Source: Smittia aterrima (Eukaryota > Arthropoda > Insecta > Diptera > Chironomidae). From it: a stretch of DNA of 64,000 bases. The position numbers were made by a program, and so were the translations under genes. Every line of letters begins with the position of its first letter. Positions within the stretch are counted from its first letter, which is position 1. The stretch is from NCBI GenBank assembly GCA_033063855.1, contig CP093830.1, forward strand, positions 5,270,854 through 5,334,853. The letters are read 5' to 3'. Below the pieces are notes generated by a model. It did no database searches, had not been told where the DNA came from, and saw only the letters and a program-made list of their open reading frames with translations. Shown piece by piece: positions 37,101 to 49,800 of the stretch.

Positions 37101-40100
37101 CATAAACTACATGCAAAAAAGCATAAATCAATGCTCAGAGAGCAACCGCGATCGAAAACAGAAAAAAAAACTATCTACGAGGAGCGGAGCTGACGGAGAA
37201 TTTTTTTTTTATTAAAAATATCAACGAAGGAATATTCAGTGACAGCCCAGTTTGATTCTTTCTCTCACTCCATTCACCTTACATCGCCCTCGATTCAACT
37301 GACAATCTTTCTCGCTGGGACAAAATCCAGAAGTCCACTAAACATTAAATACGAACCGTGCACAATGCGCAGAGAAGGAAAATAAGAATCTCCTTGATCG
37401 TAAGAACGAAAAGGGAAAACAAGCGAGCGAATGCTTCTTTTTATGTGACCGACCGTTTATTTATCGAAAGGAGATTACACAAAATATGTACACACATATC
37501 GTTAGTTTAAATGTAAATTGAATATTGGCAGTGCTTGTCAACCTTAAGCAACATCGGCTTCGCTGTTCTCATTCGAAGCGGTTTCGCGTCGACTTTTATC
37601 ATAAAGTGATAAGATTGAATACTTCAATTGCACTTAGCGTGTGAGGCAAGGTTCTTTTTTTTTGCTTTCCAGTGTTTATTAGGAGCAGCGCAGAGCAGAG
37701 AGAAAACTTTGCGGCAGACTTTGCGGCTGATAACCGTGTTACATGGAAGTCGAGTTTGCAAGTTTAAAAACAAAACTTTGGTTCTTTGAACTCTACGCAA
37801 GTTGCAATTAACGGAATGCTCTTCGTCGGCCTTTGGCGCTATCGCAGCATCGTTAGCTTCGTGAGAAGTTATGCCGCCGACATTTGCATCTAATTAAAAG
37901 GAATAGCTGCTTTTAATTATGATACTCTCAGCTCAGTTTTTCACATCGCTCAATCGCGATTATTTTCCATTTCTTATTTTTTTTTGTATTTTGCAACCCG
38001 TTACCCCAGATAAATGTGTTGCACATCTCTGGATAATGCAACGATCATGTCTACACTCAACTCCAGTATTATATCGGTTGACATCTCTCGCTCGGCTGAT
38101 CGCCCCGTGTTCATGTCAGGGACCGAATTGGGAAGTGGAAAATCGATTTGAGAATGTTTTGCCATTGCAACTCCACTGTCGTCTCTTTATTTTTTTGTTT
38201 GCTCCCTTTCGAGTGCTTACATGAATTTATAAAAGCGATCAGAAGAGAGAAAGAATATTTTCCATAACGAAAATCTAAATAACGAACTGCAAAAACATAA
38301 AACGATCTTCTGAATAATTTTTCGCCGCGGTGACAGTTTTTTGTGTTACATATTTTATATCTTTCAGAGTCATTTTAATGACCTGAATTTATTGCCGCAG
38401 TGCTTTCAAGCCGATGCCTTATTATCAATTTACTCGAGCTCATCTTTTGTTATGACGACGTTTGGAAAAATGTCAACAACTTCAGATTCACGGTTTAAAG
38501 AGTTTTGCATCTTTTAGAAAACCGAAAGCTTTATCATGCCGGATGATTTAGAAAACGAGAAATCACTCGACGGTTGCGAAACATGTGCGACGCATAAATA
38601 ATTGACGATTTTCAACTACAATGTCAATTACCCAGAATAATTTTCCGAGCTTGCCGAGTCGCTACCTCGCGAAAAAAAAAATCATTCTCCTGAGCGTTTA
38701 ACGCTTAGCTAATCTTTTCACTTTTCATTCGTGCTCGTATTAAGTGCGTTTCGAGTGTTGTCACAGTTTGAGGCGGGTTTTTTAGGTTTATGTAACAGCA
38801 ATTATTGCGTTAAATTACGTTGAAGCCTTGTATCAAGCGTAACTGATAAAGATTTGTCTTTAAAGACTTGAAGTTCGAGTTGTGTCGCAATAGAGTTTAA
38901 AGTAAACGAGGCTACGTCAATGTTGCAACGACAAGAAGTTCCTAATTTAGGAAAAGTGAGAATTCAGAATTCAAATACGAAGAATTCAAATTTCTCGCAT
39001 TTGTTAATGTCGAACAAGAAAAGCCGACACAATTCTTAGATAAAAATTCATGACTTTCTCACTTCTCTCCAGCGAGAAACATTTCTCCTTTTCCAACCTT
39101 CTGAATAATGTTGTGCTTTTGTCGAACAAATTTGAATTTTTATAATAGCAAAAAAAAACATGGCATCGAGTTATTGGAGGAAAATATTGCCAAGCAATTT
39201 GTTCGGAAATGCATGATAAATCGAATCGACAACATAGAGAGAAATTGCTGTGTGGCTAAACACAATCGGAAATTATTCAAATTACGTCGGCACGGTGAGC
39301 ATAAGAGGAGAGAGTGGTGCTAAAAGACACAGCAGCGCATAAATTACTCGAATATTGCGAATAACTTCTGAGACGGGCGATAAAAAGTTGAACATGGAAA
39401 GTGCGAGGTCATTAATCTAATTAAAATTGCAAATTGCTTTCGCGGGAGAGATATTTACGAGACAAATCTGTCGCATAAATATTTCACTACCGAACACATT
39501 CGCAAATAACGTGTCATCGATCAATGTTTGTTTTCAATTGAACAAATTTACCAATCAACAGCTTCTACCTACAGCGATCATCGAGAAGCCGCAGAGCGCG
39601 AAGAAGAGAAATGAAGATATTCAAAATTGATATTAAAGCCTAATGTAATTTCCATGTTCCTCGATAGCAACTGTTTTGCTACCTTCTGAGTGTGTGAGCT
39701 TCGTCATGTAGGCGAAGCTGGAAAGTTTGTTTCAGGTGAATTTGGAGCGAGCTCTCTTTACAATTCACAAATTAAAAAGAAATCAACTTGGAAGTTAATC
39801 ATTCGCTGCTTTCCATTGCTCAACGTGCCACATGTGATGCTTAATGCAATGCATTATAAAGTCGTCTTGTAATGCTATGATTTCAAAAGCGAGCCGTCCC
39901 TTCCACCAAACAGCGAACAGAAAGAATTTGGACTGTGAGAACTTTTCTATGAGAACCGTTGATTGTCTTCTCAATGAAATAGACTTTGCATTATTTTTCT
40001 TAATGTAACATGCTAACGAGAGCGCTAACGTTATTGCGAATTAAACAGTTTCCATGTCGTTGAACTGGAAAATCAACAAAATTTCATCAAGATCTTGAAG

Positions 40101-40142
40101 ATATTTTTGATAAAGAAAAAAACAATTTTCACGATGCAAACT
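34116..40142. other. Intergenic region after VGAT
   Basis: The first kilobase or so is probably the VGAT 3' UTR; an AATAAA occurs at 35432-35437. Beyond that I see no supported gene. A stretch at about 36840-37190 is strongly purine-rich on the + strand, but nothing codes there. Many short frames exist; none has splice support or a recognisable domain. Confidence 0.55.
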
Positions 40143-40148
40143 TTTATT
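40143..40148 (-). promoter_or_regulatory. Candidate poly(A) signal of the coiled-coil ORF
   Basis: TTTATT on the + strand gives AATAAA on the minus strand, about 60 nt past the stop codon of the 40209-40601 frame. It supports that frame being a real gene. Confidence 0.35.
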
Positions 40149-40208
40149 TCTAATTTTCTCATTTCCTGATCGTTCTGAAGTCTAATTGAAGTTTAATTAG
40201 AGTTGAGC

Positions 40209-40601
40209 TCAACATTGATCGTTTTGATATTTAAGCGAAGCCATTTCCTTATTGCAAATGTAGAGATGCTCTGACAGTAAAATGTTAATCTCGGCCATGG
40301 TTTTGAGTAATTCTGATGGTCTCGCTGCTATCATTGCATCGTCGTAATTAGAGATCGTTCGTTGGAACTGATGAACTTTCGTTAAACAATCTCGTGTCGA
40401 TGCTTTTGCGTCAGAAATTGTGTTTTTGAAGTTCACTTCCATTTCAGTTTTCATTTTCTCGACAGATTTGAGAAACTCGAGCTCGTCGTCTTCCAGCTCG
40501 CTCAACTTTATCGGCCAAGTTATGTTCTTCTCGATGCACTTTTGTCGGATCTTCAACTGCTTGAGTTCTGATAAAATCTTTTTTCTAATTTTTGATTGCA
40601 T
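40209..40601 (-). CDS. Small intronless coiled-coil protein, unknown function
   Basis: This is a single uninterrupted 130-codon frame with an ATG at 40601. I do not recognise the family. The protein is charged and largely helical: a basic start (MQSKIRKKILSELKQLKIRQ), an acidic centre (KLSELEDDELEFLKSVEKMK) and a helical C-terminal half (ELLKTMAEINILLSEHLYIC). The pattern suggests coiled coil. There is no signal peptide or membrane segment. Amino acid composition and length are unlike the chance frames around it, and a poly(A) signal follows at the right distance. Small cytoskeletal, kinetochore or augmin-type subunits often look like this, but no motif points to one. It lies alone between VGAT and Sox15. 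A retrocopy is possible because introns are absent. Confidence 0.55.
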   Translation of the reverse strand: MQSKIRKKILSELKQLKIRQKCIEKNITWPIKLSELEDDELEFLKSVEKMKTEMEVNFKNTISDAKASTRDCLTKVHQFQRTISNYDDAMIAARPSELLKTMAEINILLSEHLYICNKEMASLKYQNDQC

Positions 40602-43600
40602 TTTAAATTCGAAAAATATTTTTTGTTGAAATTTTAATAAACAAAAAAAGTTTGCTATGGCAACTTGTGAAATTTCTTTACTCGAAAATATTCCTTAACA
40701 ACGCAATCAACACCTGTAGCTTCACGCTTGCTACAGTTCGCTCATTTATCACCAAATTGTATTCGCTAAGAGAGAAAATCCGCTTAAAACTGTAAAGAAT
40801 TCATTTAGTTCGTTAAGACGCCACTGGAGATTGCTTAATTTTATTCTCCATTGTTGACTTTTATCAGCATAATTAATATTTTCTCACGGTCAACACATTC
40901 ATTTTGGCGCAAGACGCTTGTGTGATCTTCTCTCTTCTTGCTACTGGAACGAAACTTTCCACAAACGTTGATTAAGTTTCCCCATGATCCAAGAAATTTC
41001 TAATGAATTATAGTAATTTTTAAAGAGCTTGGATCAACTCAAAGATTTCACGGACAGCTTTTGCTATCAGCGGCTCTTTGTGTGTTTGCGAACGACTTAA
41101 GTCTCTCATCGTTTGTCTCTTTCCTTTGGCTAACATTGCATCTCTCTTCAACAACCTCCACACCCAATGACGGCTCCACAACGAACTATCTCTATCTCAC
41201 CTCGCCTAATACACCTGTGGATAATAAAAGTATGTTGAGTCGACTCACTAACGCAATCTTGAAACTGGTTTTTGAATGTTTCTGTATTTGCTTCATCGTC
41301 TTCTTTCAATTTGATATTCACAGAACTCATTCACGTAGTGACTCTCGAGCGGGATACGAGTCTTTAAACTTCGCTTAGCGTTTATTTTGATAAAGTAGAA
41401 ATATCTTTGATAAGCTTTTAATTTAATTATGTAAATCACAGTTGAAGGATTCGCGAGAATGTGGCAAAGTTTTTGAAAGAGTTCAAGATATCGACGGAGA
41501 AATCGAAAAAGTTCAACAGAACACTAAACGCCGTCGCATTTAAAATCACGCCAAGGATAAGCTCGTGACAAAAAGTGAAGAAGCAATTAAAACAATCATT
41601 CGAATAGTTGTAGTGTCCACTTAAAAAATTTGTGTTAACGATACTCATGAAATTAGCTCCAATGGAAGTCAATTACTATTTAGAGAATCCTGGAGTCATG
41701 GATATAGAATCAGAACCAGCTAACTATGCTTACAGGTGATCATCTTGACAAATTCGTTCTCTTTCTGTTTCTCTTTGACGATGTCAGATCGAAGCGGAAA
41801 TAATTTATATCAAACATCGCGACGGATCTTACGTGCAAGGGATTCCAAATTAATAGAACAAATTAGAGGAAGTGCAGTCGAGGGAAAGGAAACAAAACTG
41901 TGTGAAGCATGTTGATTGAATATTTAATGACGACACATCGTGGTTGCGGACTAAGCTTCTCCGGGAATTTTACACTTTTTGTGAAAGACGTCATGCTTGA
42001 GAGCGTTCGTAGGGAAATTAAAAATAATTCGTTGCTTGAACTTGAATGACGATTTTTTTATTATTATTTTTGTTGTCAAGAAGACACTTGATAAACCTTT
42101 GAGTGAACATAGATGATGACTGATTAATGATGAATGGATATTTTTGAAGGAGAAGTGAAGGAGCAATCTAACAGGAAAATTATGCTTGTTAAGAGCGATT
42201 AGTGTCCATAATTTCCATGCGATTAGAAGAGACAATTAAGTTTAATCGAGATTGAAGTTCATTCATCAGAGGACTCGAATTTGTTTGCTTTTCTAAGTCT
42301 CAATTGATTGAATATTGCTACCGACGGATTATCGTCTTAATCGTCTGCTAAGAAAGTATCAAACAATAGCAAATCGCACAAGTTCAAGTTCACAATAATC
42401 ATCAAAGGAATCGCGAAAACAATCAGACCCCGATTTTCCATTCAATAAAACACTTTTTCCCCGCCGAAACTGCTTAAAATATGTGTCGTCGTCCATAGAC
42501 ACAATGAGATATTTTCCTTTGTGTGCTGGCCTGCCTTCATAATGGAATTATTATTGCTATGAACGGAATCAGCTGCCATGTGACTCAAGTATGCAATTTT
42601 TAACAAAAAAAAGTAAACAATCTCAAACGAAGGAAAACAAATAATTTCTTTTTATTTTAATTTTCATTTCTTTTCGGTGAGCTCAAGAGAGCGAGAGAGA
42701 TGGAGAGAAGTCTATTGTATTTTAATTTCTGTTGCTGTTTTTGCTTGTTGATACAATCTACCTGTCTATTTGTCATAACGGCTACTTTATAGCAATAACA
42801 TTCATTGTCTTTCTCTCCAAAGCGTTGGCCTTTTATTAGCGCTATTGATTTCCAATCATTTTTGTGGCTCTAATGAGCTGTAATCGATCAACAATGTTTT
42901 TGACCGCTGTTAACATTGCATTGAATTATCCCAAATTGACTAAATAGATCTAACGGATTTAATTAATCTTTTGTAGTCTTAAAAGTTTGCGGATTTTATT
43001 CGGCAAATATAAAATTTTAATTTGAAGTCTGCAAGGCAAAAACTATTTCTCACAGTTGAAGCTTTAGATAAAATCCAAGGAACTTGTCTCTCAAAAATAA
43101 TTTTAATTTATTTTGTTCACATTTGTCAACTCTCTCAATCGTCAACGCTAAATGGACCGAATAATTATTTCGTCAATGATCAAATGAAGTAATTTGTGAT
43201 ATTTTTTTGTTGAGGAAACATAAATATCTGTTGAGTTCCTTATGACATTGTATAATTTACCGATTTTCAGGCCACCTACAGAACTCTGTCTTTATTAAAG
43301 TTTTCATAATTGTCAGTCGCTGATTTTGTGCATATTAAATCCTACTTAAGTCAATCATGGCGCCTGTTGCAAGGCTAATTAACCAACTCAATCACAATCT
43401 TTGCTCAAACTCCAACTTTGAAAAACGTTGGAGTTCCAATCAAGAAATTTCAATTCTGCATAATCATTTTCGGACTTTTGAATAATCGCAGATGAATGCA
43501 CTTTATATTGAATTTTAATAAACGACTTAAGCGTGAGTAATGAAGTACGTGCTGATATTTAATCGACTTGTCGTTATGAATAATTCATAAAATTGCATTA

Positions 43601-43820
43601 ATGAGTCAGAGATAGGCTGAGAGAGATAGTTGAGAATTGCGAAATTCAAAAAGCCACAAAAATCTTTTTGGAAGACATCAGTCACTGACTAACGCGTCTA
43701 TGACTAAGGTTAAAGCGTGTCGCGAAAACTAATTGAGCATGCAATTCACAAATTCAATTTATCATCGTCAGAGAAACTATTGAAATCGCTTTTTTGGTGA
43801 ATGCTAAATTACTTAATTAA
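40602..43820. other. Region upstream of Sox15; possible unassigned exon
   Basis: No complete gene is seen. A segment at about 41140-41229 has a coding-like translation on the + strand (TPNDGSTTNYLYLTSPNTPV) and ends at a plausible GTATGT donor. Its phase does not fit the Sox15 exon that follows, so it is not assigned. Sox15 promoter or 5' UTR exons may lie here or farther left. Confidence 0.45.
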
Positions 43821-46800
43821 ATGATTAATTCCAGCACTCCCCAATCATATTATCGAAGCTATGATGAATATATTCCAATATCCGGATCACCGATCCATTC
43901 ATCTCAATCAGCACAAGTCTATTCACAATCGCCACAGCAACAAGCGCCGTCTTCAAGCAGCAATTCAATCATGCAGCCTCACTCACCATCAATGATCACA
44001 TCAAACGCCCAGTCCATGAGCCAATACGGTTACCCAACAGTCCTCTCTTCAGCAATCATCACCTCACATCAAGACGATAACCAGCAATGGAACTGCGGAG
44101 GCGGAATGAATGGATCCACTAATTTGAGTCCATACCAAACGGAGTTTTGTGCTTCCAATTATAGCATCATGCAACGCCAACAGTACGGGGCAAAGATCGG
44201 TCCCGGCAGTAGCATGAAGAGTATAAAGGAAGCACGAATCCGTCGACCCATGAACGGTAAGCTAATCAACACTGAGTTACGTGGCATTACAACAAATCAA
44301 TCGAAATCTTTCGTTTCTAGCCTTCATGGTATGGGCAAAAGTCGAGCGCAAGAAATTGGCGGATGAGAATCCCGACTTGCACAATGCCGACCTTAGCAAG
44401 ATGTTAGGTGAGTTGAGTCGACAATTAATTGAATCGAATCGAATGTGGAAGCATGCATGATACAGTTGCACAACGCGGTCGACGTTTCGTAACGTTCAGT
44501 CGTCCGAAAAATAAAATCTAAGGCTTTCAAGTAGCCGAGCCGAAAAAAAAACGTAACATAACAGCTTTAACGTGAAGCCAATTAAAAATAGATTTATCTC
44601 TCTCTCTTAGTTGCTGAAACACATTTTCTTTGCTTCACTTTTTCACTGTCTTGTTTCACTTAAACCTTCTCTTCTTCTTCTTCTTCATCATCCAACATCG
44701 GTTCGCTTTGGCTGTCGTGATTTTTCACAGTTGAACGTACAAGGCCCCACCTATCGATTCGAGAGCGAATACAAACGAGCTATTGGTTCCATTTCGAAGT
44801 CGTATATTGGACATGGGCAGCACTACCACTCTTTACCCCCTCGCTCTGTGTTTTTTTCCACTCGTCTCGATCCAAAGAAAAAAAGAAAATGTATGCACAG
44901 AAAGGCGAACAGCGAAAAAAAATCGCCGATAAGTTTTATGATCTTGTTGGGTTCTGTGTCGAGGTAGAGAAACAACCAGAGCTACTTAACATAAATCAAG
45001 ATGATAATAAAATGGAAAAAATGTACGAGAAAATACTTTCAACAATGCATAAAATGCTTCATTAAATTTATGAAATAGTGCGCAGAGCTGAGGAAAAATC
45101 GCAAGTCTGAGGAAACAATTTTTACGACATTTTTGCGCTGATGCGAGAGCTAGAAAAGCTAAGTTGGGAGATTACGCTTGCTCGGGAATCCATGATTAGT
45201 TGACGTGAAGACGTGAACATGTTCACCTGAAAAGGAAAGAATCGAAGTGAAGGCTTTTTCGTTGTTTTGTAAATCTCACTTTGATTAATGACACTTTCCT
45301 CATGTGAAATTAAAACTTTCCGCTTTAAATCATTAAGCACCATGCGAGGCGAAGAGTCGTAAAGAAAAATTGAAGGAAATGAGAGAGGTCAAAAACACTC
45401 GGAGCCCCTCACTTGAAGAAAACGAAGCAAAACGATTTCCCGAAACGCTTTTTTTTATAAGAGCATCTTACAACAGTTCATGGTCTATTTGACAACTTCG
45501 AGGTTGCCAAGTTGAAGAAGCTTAGACAGAATTTAAATATTTAAAGATTAAGGAGTGTTTGTGAGTTAGAGAAAGGAAGATCCATGAAGTGACGTATCAA
45601 CTCAAAAAACCCAAACTCATTCAACTATTCTCGAAATGCTAAACTTTTATCGAAATGTTGTTTCGCTTGTTGTTATTTTTCGTTCCATCACTCGCTCTCA
45701 CAGACACAGTCGCGCGTAAAGCAAAGGCATAAATTAAAAAGAAGCTTCACTTTATGCAAAATACACAACTTTAAGTGAAAAATAATCTACATTCGAAGGC
45801 ATTTGTACATGTGAGTTGATAGAAACACAGTTTCAAGTATGAAATAAACAAAAATTCAACCGGATGTGATGACGATCCCTTCCTTCAATCAACTGAGCGA
45901 AACGTTTAGTAAATTTTAATGAGAAGCGGCGAAAAGCAGCAAACATGAAAATTTAATTTATTTTTATTTCTTAAACAGTTTTGTTTCTAGAAGCCTTCAA
46001 TAAGAAAAATGTCATTAGCGATGAGTTAGAATAGATTTTGCTTCAAACGAATTAGCTGCAATTTCTTTTTTTACTGCCCACAAACTTTAAAGTTTACAAC
46101 ACAGCCAATGGACAATGTCTTTCCTTCTCAAATTAAACTGTAAAAACACAAATTAAATCGAGTTAATTGAATTTCTCAAGCAACTCTCGCAAGCGACTTG
46201 ATTTGTACTTTTAATTGAATCGCGAAATAATCAAAAATTCACTTCCTTCTCTTCAATCATCAAAAACAGTTAAGAAACATTCACAAAATTCCAAATGAGT
46301 AAAAGTAAACATGATTGATCGAGACATTCCTCCATCCGAAGAGTTAATTCGAAGATTAATATTCAAGACGTCGTAGAAATGTTCCGGAAAGAAGCGTGCG
46401 CTTTCAACATAAATCTGAGTAATCCAAACGCTTAACATTTTTGATGATAGAAAGTTTTCCGTCATGAATATCAATTGATCGCTATGTTAGACAGTTCAAA
46501 GACTTCTATCGATGATCTTTTAATTTGATTGCAAAAGACAATCATTCTCAGTGATCTTCTAAGTGTCCCAGTAAGCGATCGCGATACTTGAACCGAAAAC
46601 GACTTCCAAGTCTTATTGCCGGTATTATTTTCCATAATTAATATTCCTTATAACCCGACGAACAATAGAATGTAGAATTTAAATTAATCTTTATGAAAAA
46701 GCGCCGTTAGCTTTTCCCACTGGCACAACGACACGAGAAGGAAAATATATTTATCGCTTTGAACTTCATCGTCGGGCTGAGGGTGCAAAAGTATTAGTTT

Positions 46801-49800
46801 TGTTTACACGAAATTGAATTTTTCGTTCATTGTTGGTTTGTGATTTCGGAAGGAGACTAACGAGCGCAGTAAGTCAAAGCTTATGGAAGTTTTTAAAAAG
46901 AGAAAAAAAGGGCGACGAAACTTAAACGGAACATTATTGTAATTGAGTGTAGCTTTTTGTCGTCCAGGCATCGAGTCGCTCATAATGTATGCTCGATGCA
47001 TATCGCCATTCACCATAAGCATGACCACGCGACAAACATTTATTGTACTTTTTCAATTATCAAGCGTTGTCGTGTGCATCTGAAAAACAGTTTCATTGAC
47101 TCTTTGGGCGGTCATTAATTTACTTTTTTTCAAAGTTCAATTGCGACTGCAAGTGGAAGAGATCCAGTTAGAGTTGTAACTAATTTTCATCGCGTTTTAA
47201 GAGAACTTTTTCCCATCATGAAGCTCATGCTCTCTGAAGGAATGAATACATCAACATAATTAATATTAATTTATGAAATGATTTCACGTAAGGAATATTT
47301 ATTTATGTAGAAGACTGAGTGTTGCAATGTTCATGTATTAACCCGAATATATAAAGCACGAAACGAAGCAAATTTAACGCTGCCGCCACTTGTGAGTTGA
47401 ACAATGAGAGGTTCCCATGGAAAGTTTCCCACAGTCCAGATTTTAAATTTGTAGTTTTTATGTTTTTCAACTTGAAAAATTATTAAAAAATTATATTGCG
47501 ATAGTAAATTTGTCTGTGCGCGGAGCTAACTATAAATACAAGTTGGACGAGCTTCTTCTTTAATTTTAATTAAAGTTCAGTGATACTTTCACGTCATTAC
47601 TCGTGTTTTGCGTACAGTGGAGAGACCTCTAAAAGAGACATTAAGCTGAAGCTATGTGGCAAACATCTCACGTTAATAGAGCGAGAAAAGCAATGAATCT
47701 TCCTCGAGTGTTGGCTTAAATCTCGTTAATTGCTTTGCAATGCAAATTTAAAACGTTCTTATTGCAAAATTAATAGCTGGAAAACATCTTGTTCGTCACT
47801 TTATGGGCTGTTTGCAGTCTTTGTTACATTGCAAGGTAAATTAATTTAGAAAGCTTCGTAATGTTTGCCCTCCCTCTCACCTCGTTTGACAAAGTCTCGT
47901 TTGAATTATCGTCTTTAATTCGTTCCCAGAAATTTATCTAACGATCAAAAATCTTATTATCGATCACCTGTGTCGTTCTTCTCGATTCAACGTCAAAGGT
48001 TTTTTTAAGGTGCGACCGAATTATAATTTTTCTTCTTTGCTTGTACAATTACTTCGTCTGCTCACATATTATAATTTCTTGTAGTTATTTCTGATGATTT
48101 CCTGTCCTCAAAATTCAACCCACAACTAAGCCCATCAAATGTTTCGTTTCTCTGTCTCTTGATGTTCATTAAAAGATAAGTTTTTGGTATCTCTGCGAGT
48201 CTTCGTGTAATCACAATTTGTTAAAATGTTTTCGACTCAAAAATTGTTTGTAGGAAAAGGTCAAACAACCATACACATACTTTTGCTTAATGATGCCTCC
48301 GCTCAAATGTGAGATTACAAGAAAAAGATAATTCGACATCGTTGAAACACTACCGCACGACATTAGAATATTATTAAAAGTGTTTTACGTCTCCGTCGCG
48401 AATCAACGACCTTGCTTTGGACAGCCAAAGTTTTTAACTTTGTTTCTAGGAAATTTTTCTCAAATTACAAAAAATCAAGTTCAAACATATTCGGTCATTG
48501 AAGTCTTTCGTGATGACAGAAACTAAGTAGAGCACACGTTCTGAGAAAAATTTCATTTCAAGAAAAAGCGAGAAATGACTCGTAAAGTGTTGACAACAAA
48601 ATTGCTCTCGCACAGTAAAAAGCATCGTTGAATTATGATTAAGAATCTTTTTCCTCGAAGCCTGTTTAAAAATGGAGCAAAACACAATAAATGCGATTCT
48701 GCGCGCGACGACGACGAGAGAAAAGCAAGAGAGAGAAGATAAAATATTGGAAAATTGATTTCAACAAAAGCTCGACACGCTTTTTACTCCGATGCCCATA
48801 TTTCTTCATTATTTCATTACATTCGACTTTTTGTGAGCTCATTTGTTCGCTTCTCCTTTTGCTTCCAAACAGAGAGAACTAAAGATCATGAGTGCTCCGA
48901 ACTGCATTTTATTCGACGACGACGACTGACACAAGTCTGCGACTCTCGACATTAACTTTGCCTTAAGCAGCAAGTAATTTGTTGCTAATGAATATTGATG
49001 ATTTATTTACTCTTCGCTCGTTACAGGTAAAAAGTGGCGATCATTAACACCGCAAGATCGTCGACCATTTGTGGAAGAAGCAGAGCGACTCCGAGTTATT
49101 CACATGACAGACCATCCCAATTACAAGTATCGTCCACGTAGACGTAAGCATGCGAAGCCCCGAGCAGGTTCTCAAGCGGCCGCTGCTGCTGCTGCCGCTG
49201 CAGCCAACACAACAAATAATTCAAAGAACAATAACAACACAGCAAACAGCGGAGTACAGCTCATGTCGAACTCTAATGGAACTCCCTCGTCTACACCATC
49301 CACACATAATCAATCATCGTCTTCCGCTGATGTACAATATGAACGCATGAGTCCTTACAGCTACAACAACATGTACTACAACGATGGCAGTACAATCACG
49401 TCGCCAAGTCACGGCCAGTCAACTCCATCGCCAAGTCCACCTGACTCTCGTCATAGCAATAACAAGAAGCACGGATATAAAATGGAAGAGATTCCAACGC
49501 CTGCGATGAGTCCAATGGATATGGGCGAGAACATTCACTCGTCGTCATCAAAAATCGATTATGAACAAGCTCTGCCAGCGTCTTCCACAAACTATAACAA
49601 CAACTCGAATAAAAATCGTTATGGCTACGATGCGAGTGGATATGAAGCCGGTACCAAAAACGATTATCATTACGGCAATAATGAGCGTTTGTACGAAGAT
49701 CAACATCAACAGCAAGCAGCGGCGAATCATCACGTTGAAAAGAAGTCTAATTATGGAGGATTGCCTCAGTCGGCTCCGTCTACGACCATCGCTGCTATGG

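Larger units (their letters stand above)
44408..49026 (+). other. Second Sox15 intron, 4.6 kb, inside the HMG box
   Basis: The donor GTGAGT follows KMLG and the acceptor TTACAG precedes KKWRSL, so the intron interrupts the HMG box after a G in phase 1. No gene is supported inside it on either strand. It holds a CTT repeat at 44666-44686 and one copy of a dispersed repeat at 48092-48144. Long introns in developmental regulators commonly carry enhancers; that is inference here. Confidence 0.75.

Noticed and set aside
44611..44967. 118-codon frame in the Sox15 intron
   Set aside because: Overlaps a CTT repeat, lacks any motif, and lies wholly within a well-supported intron.
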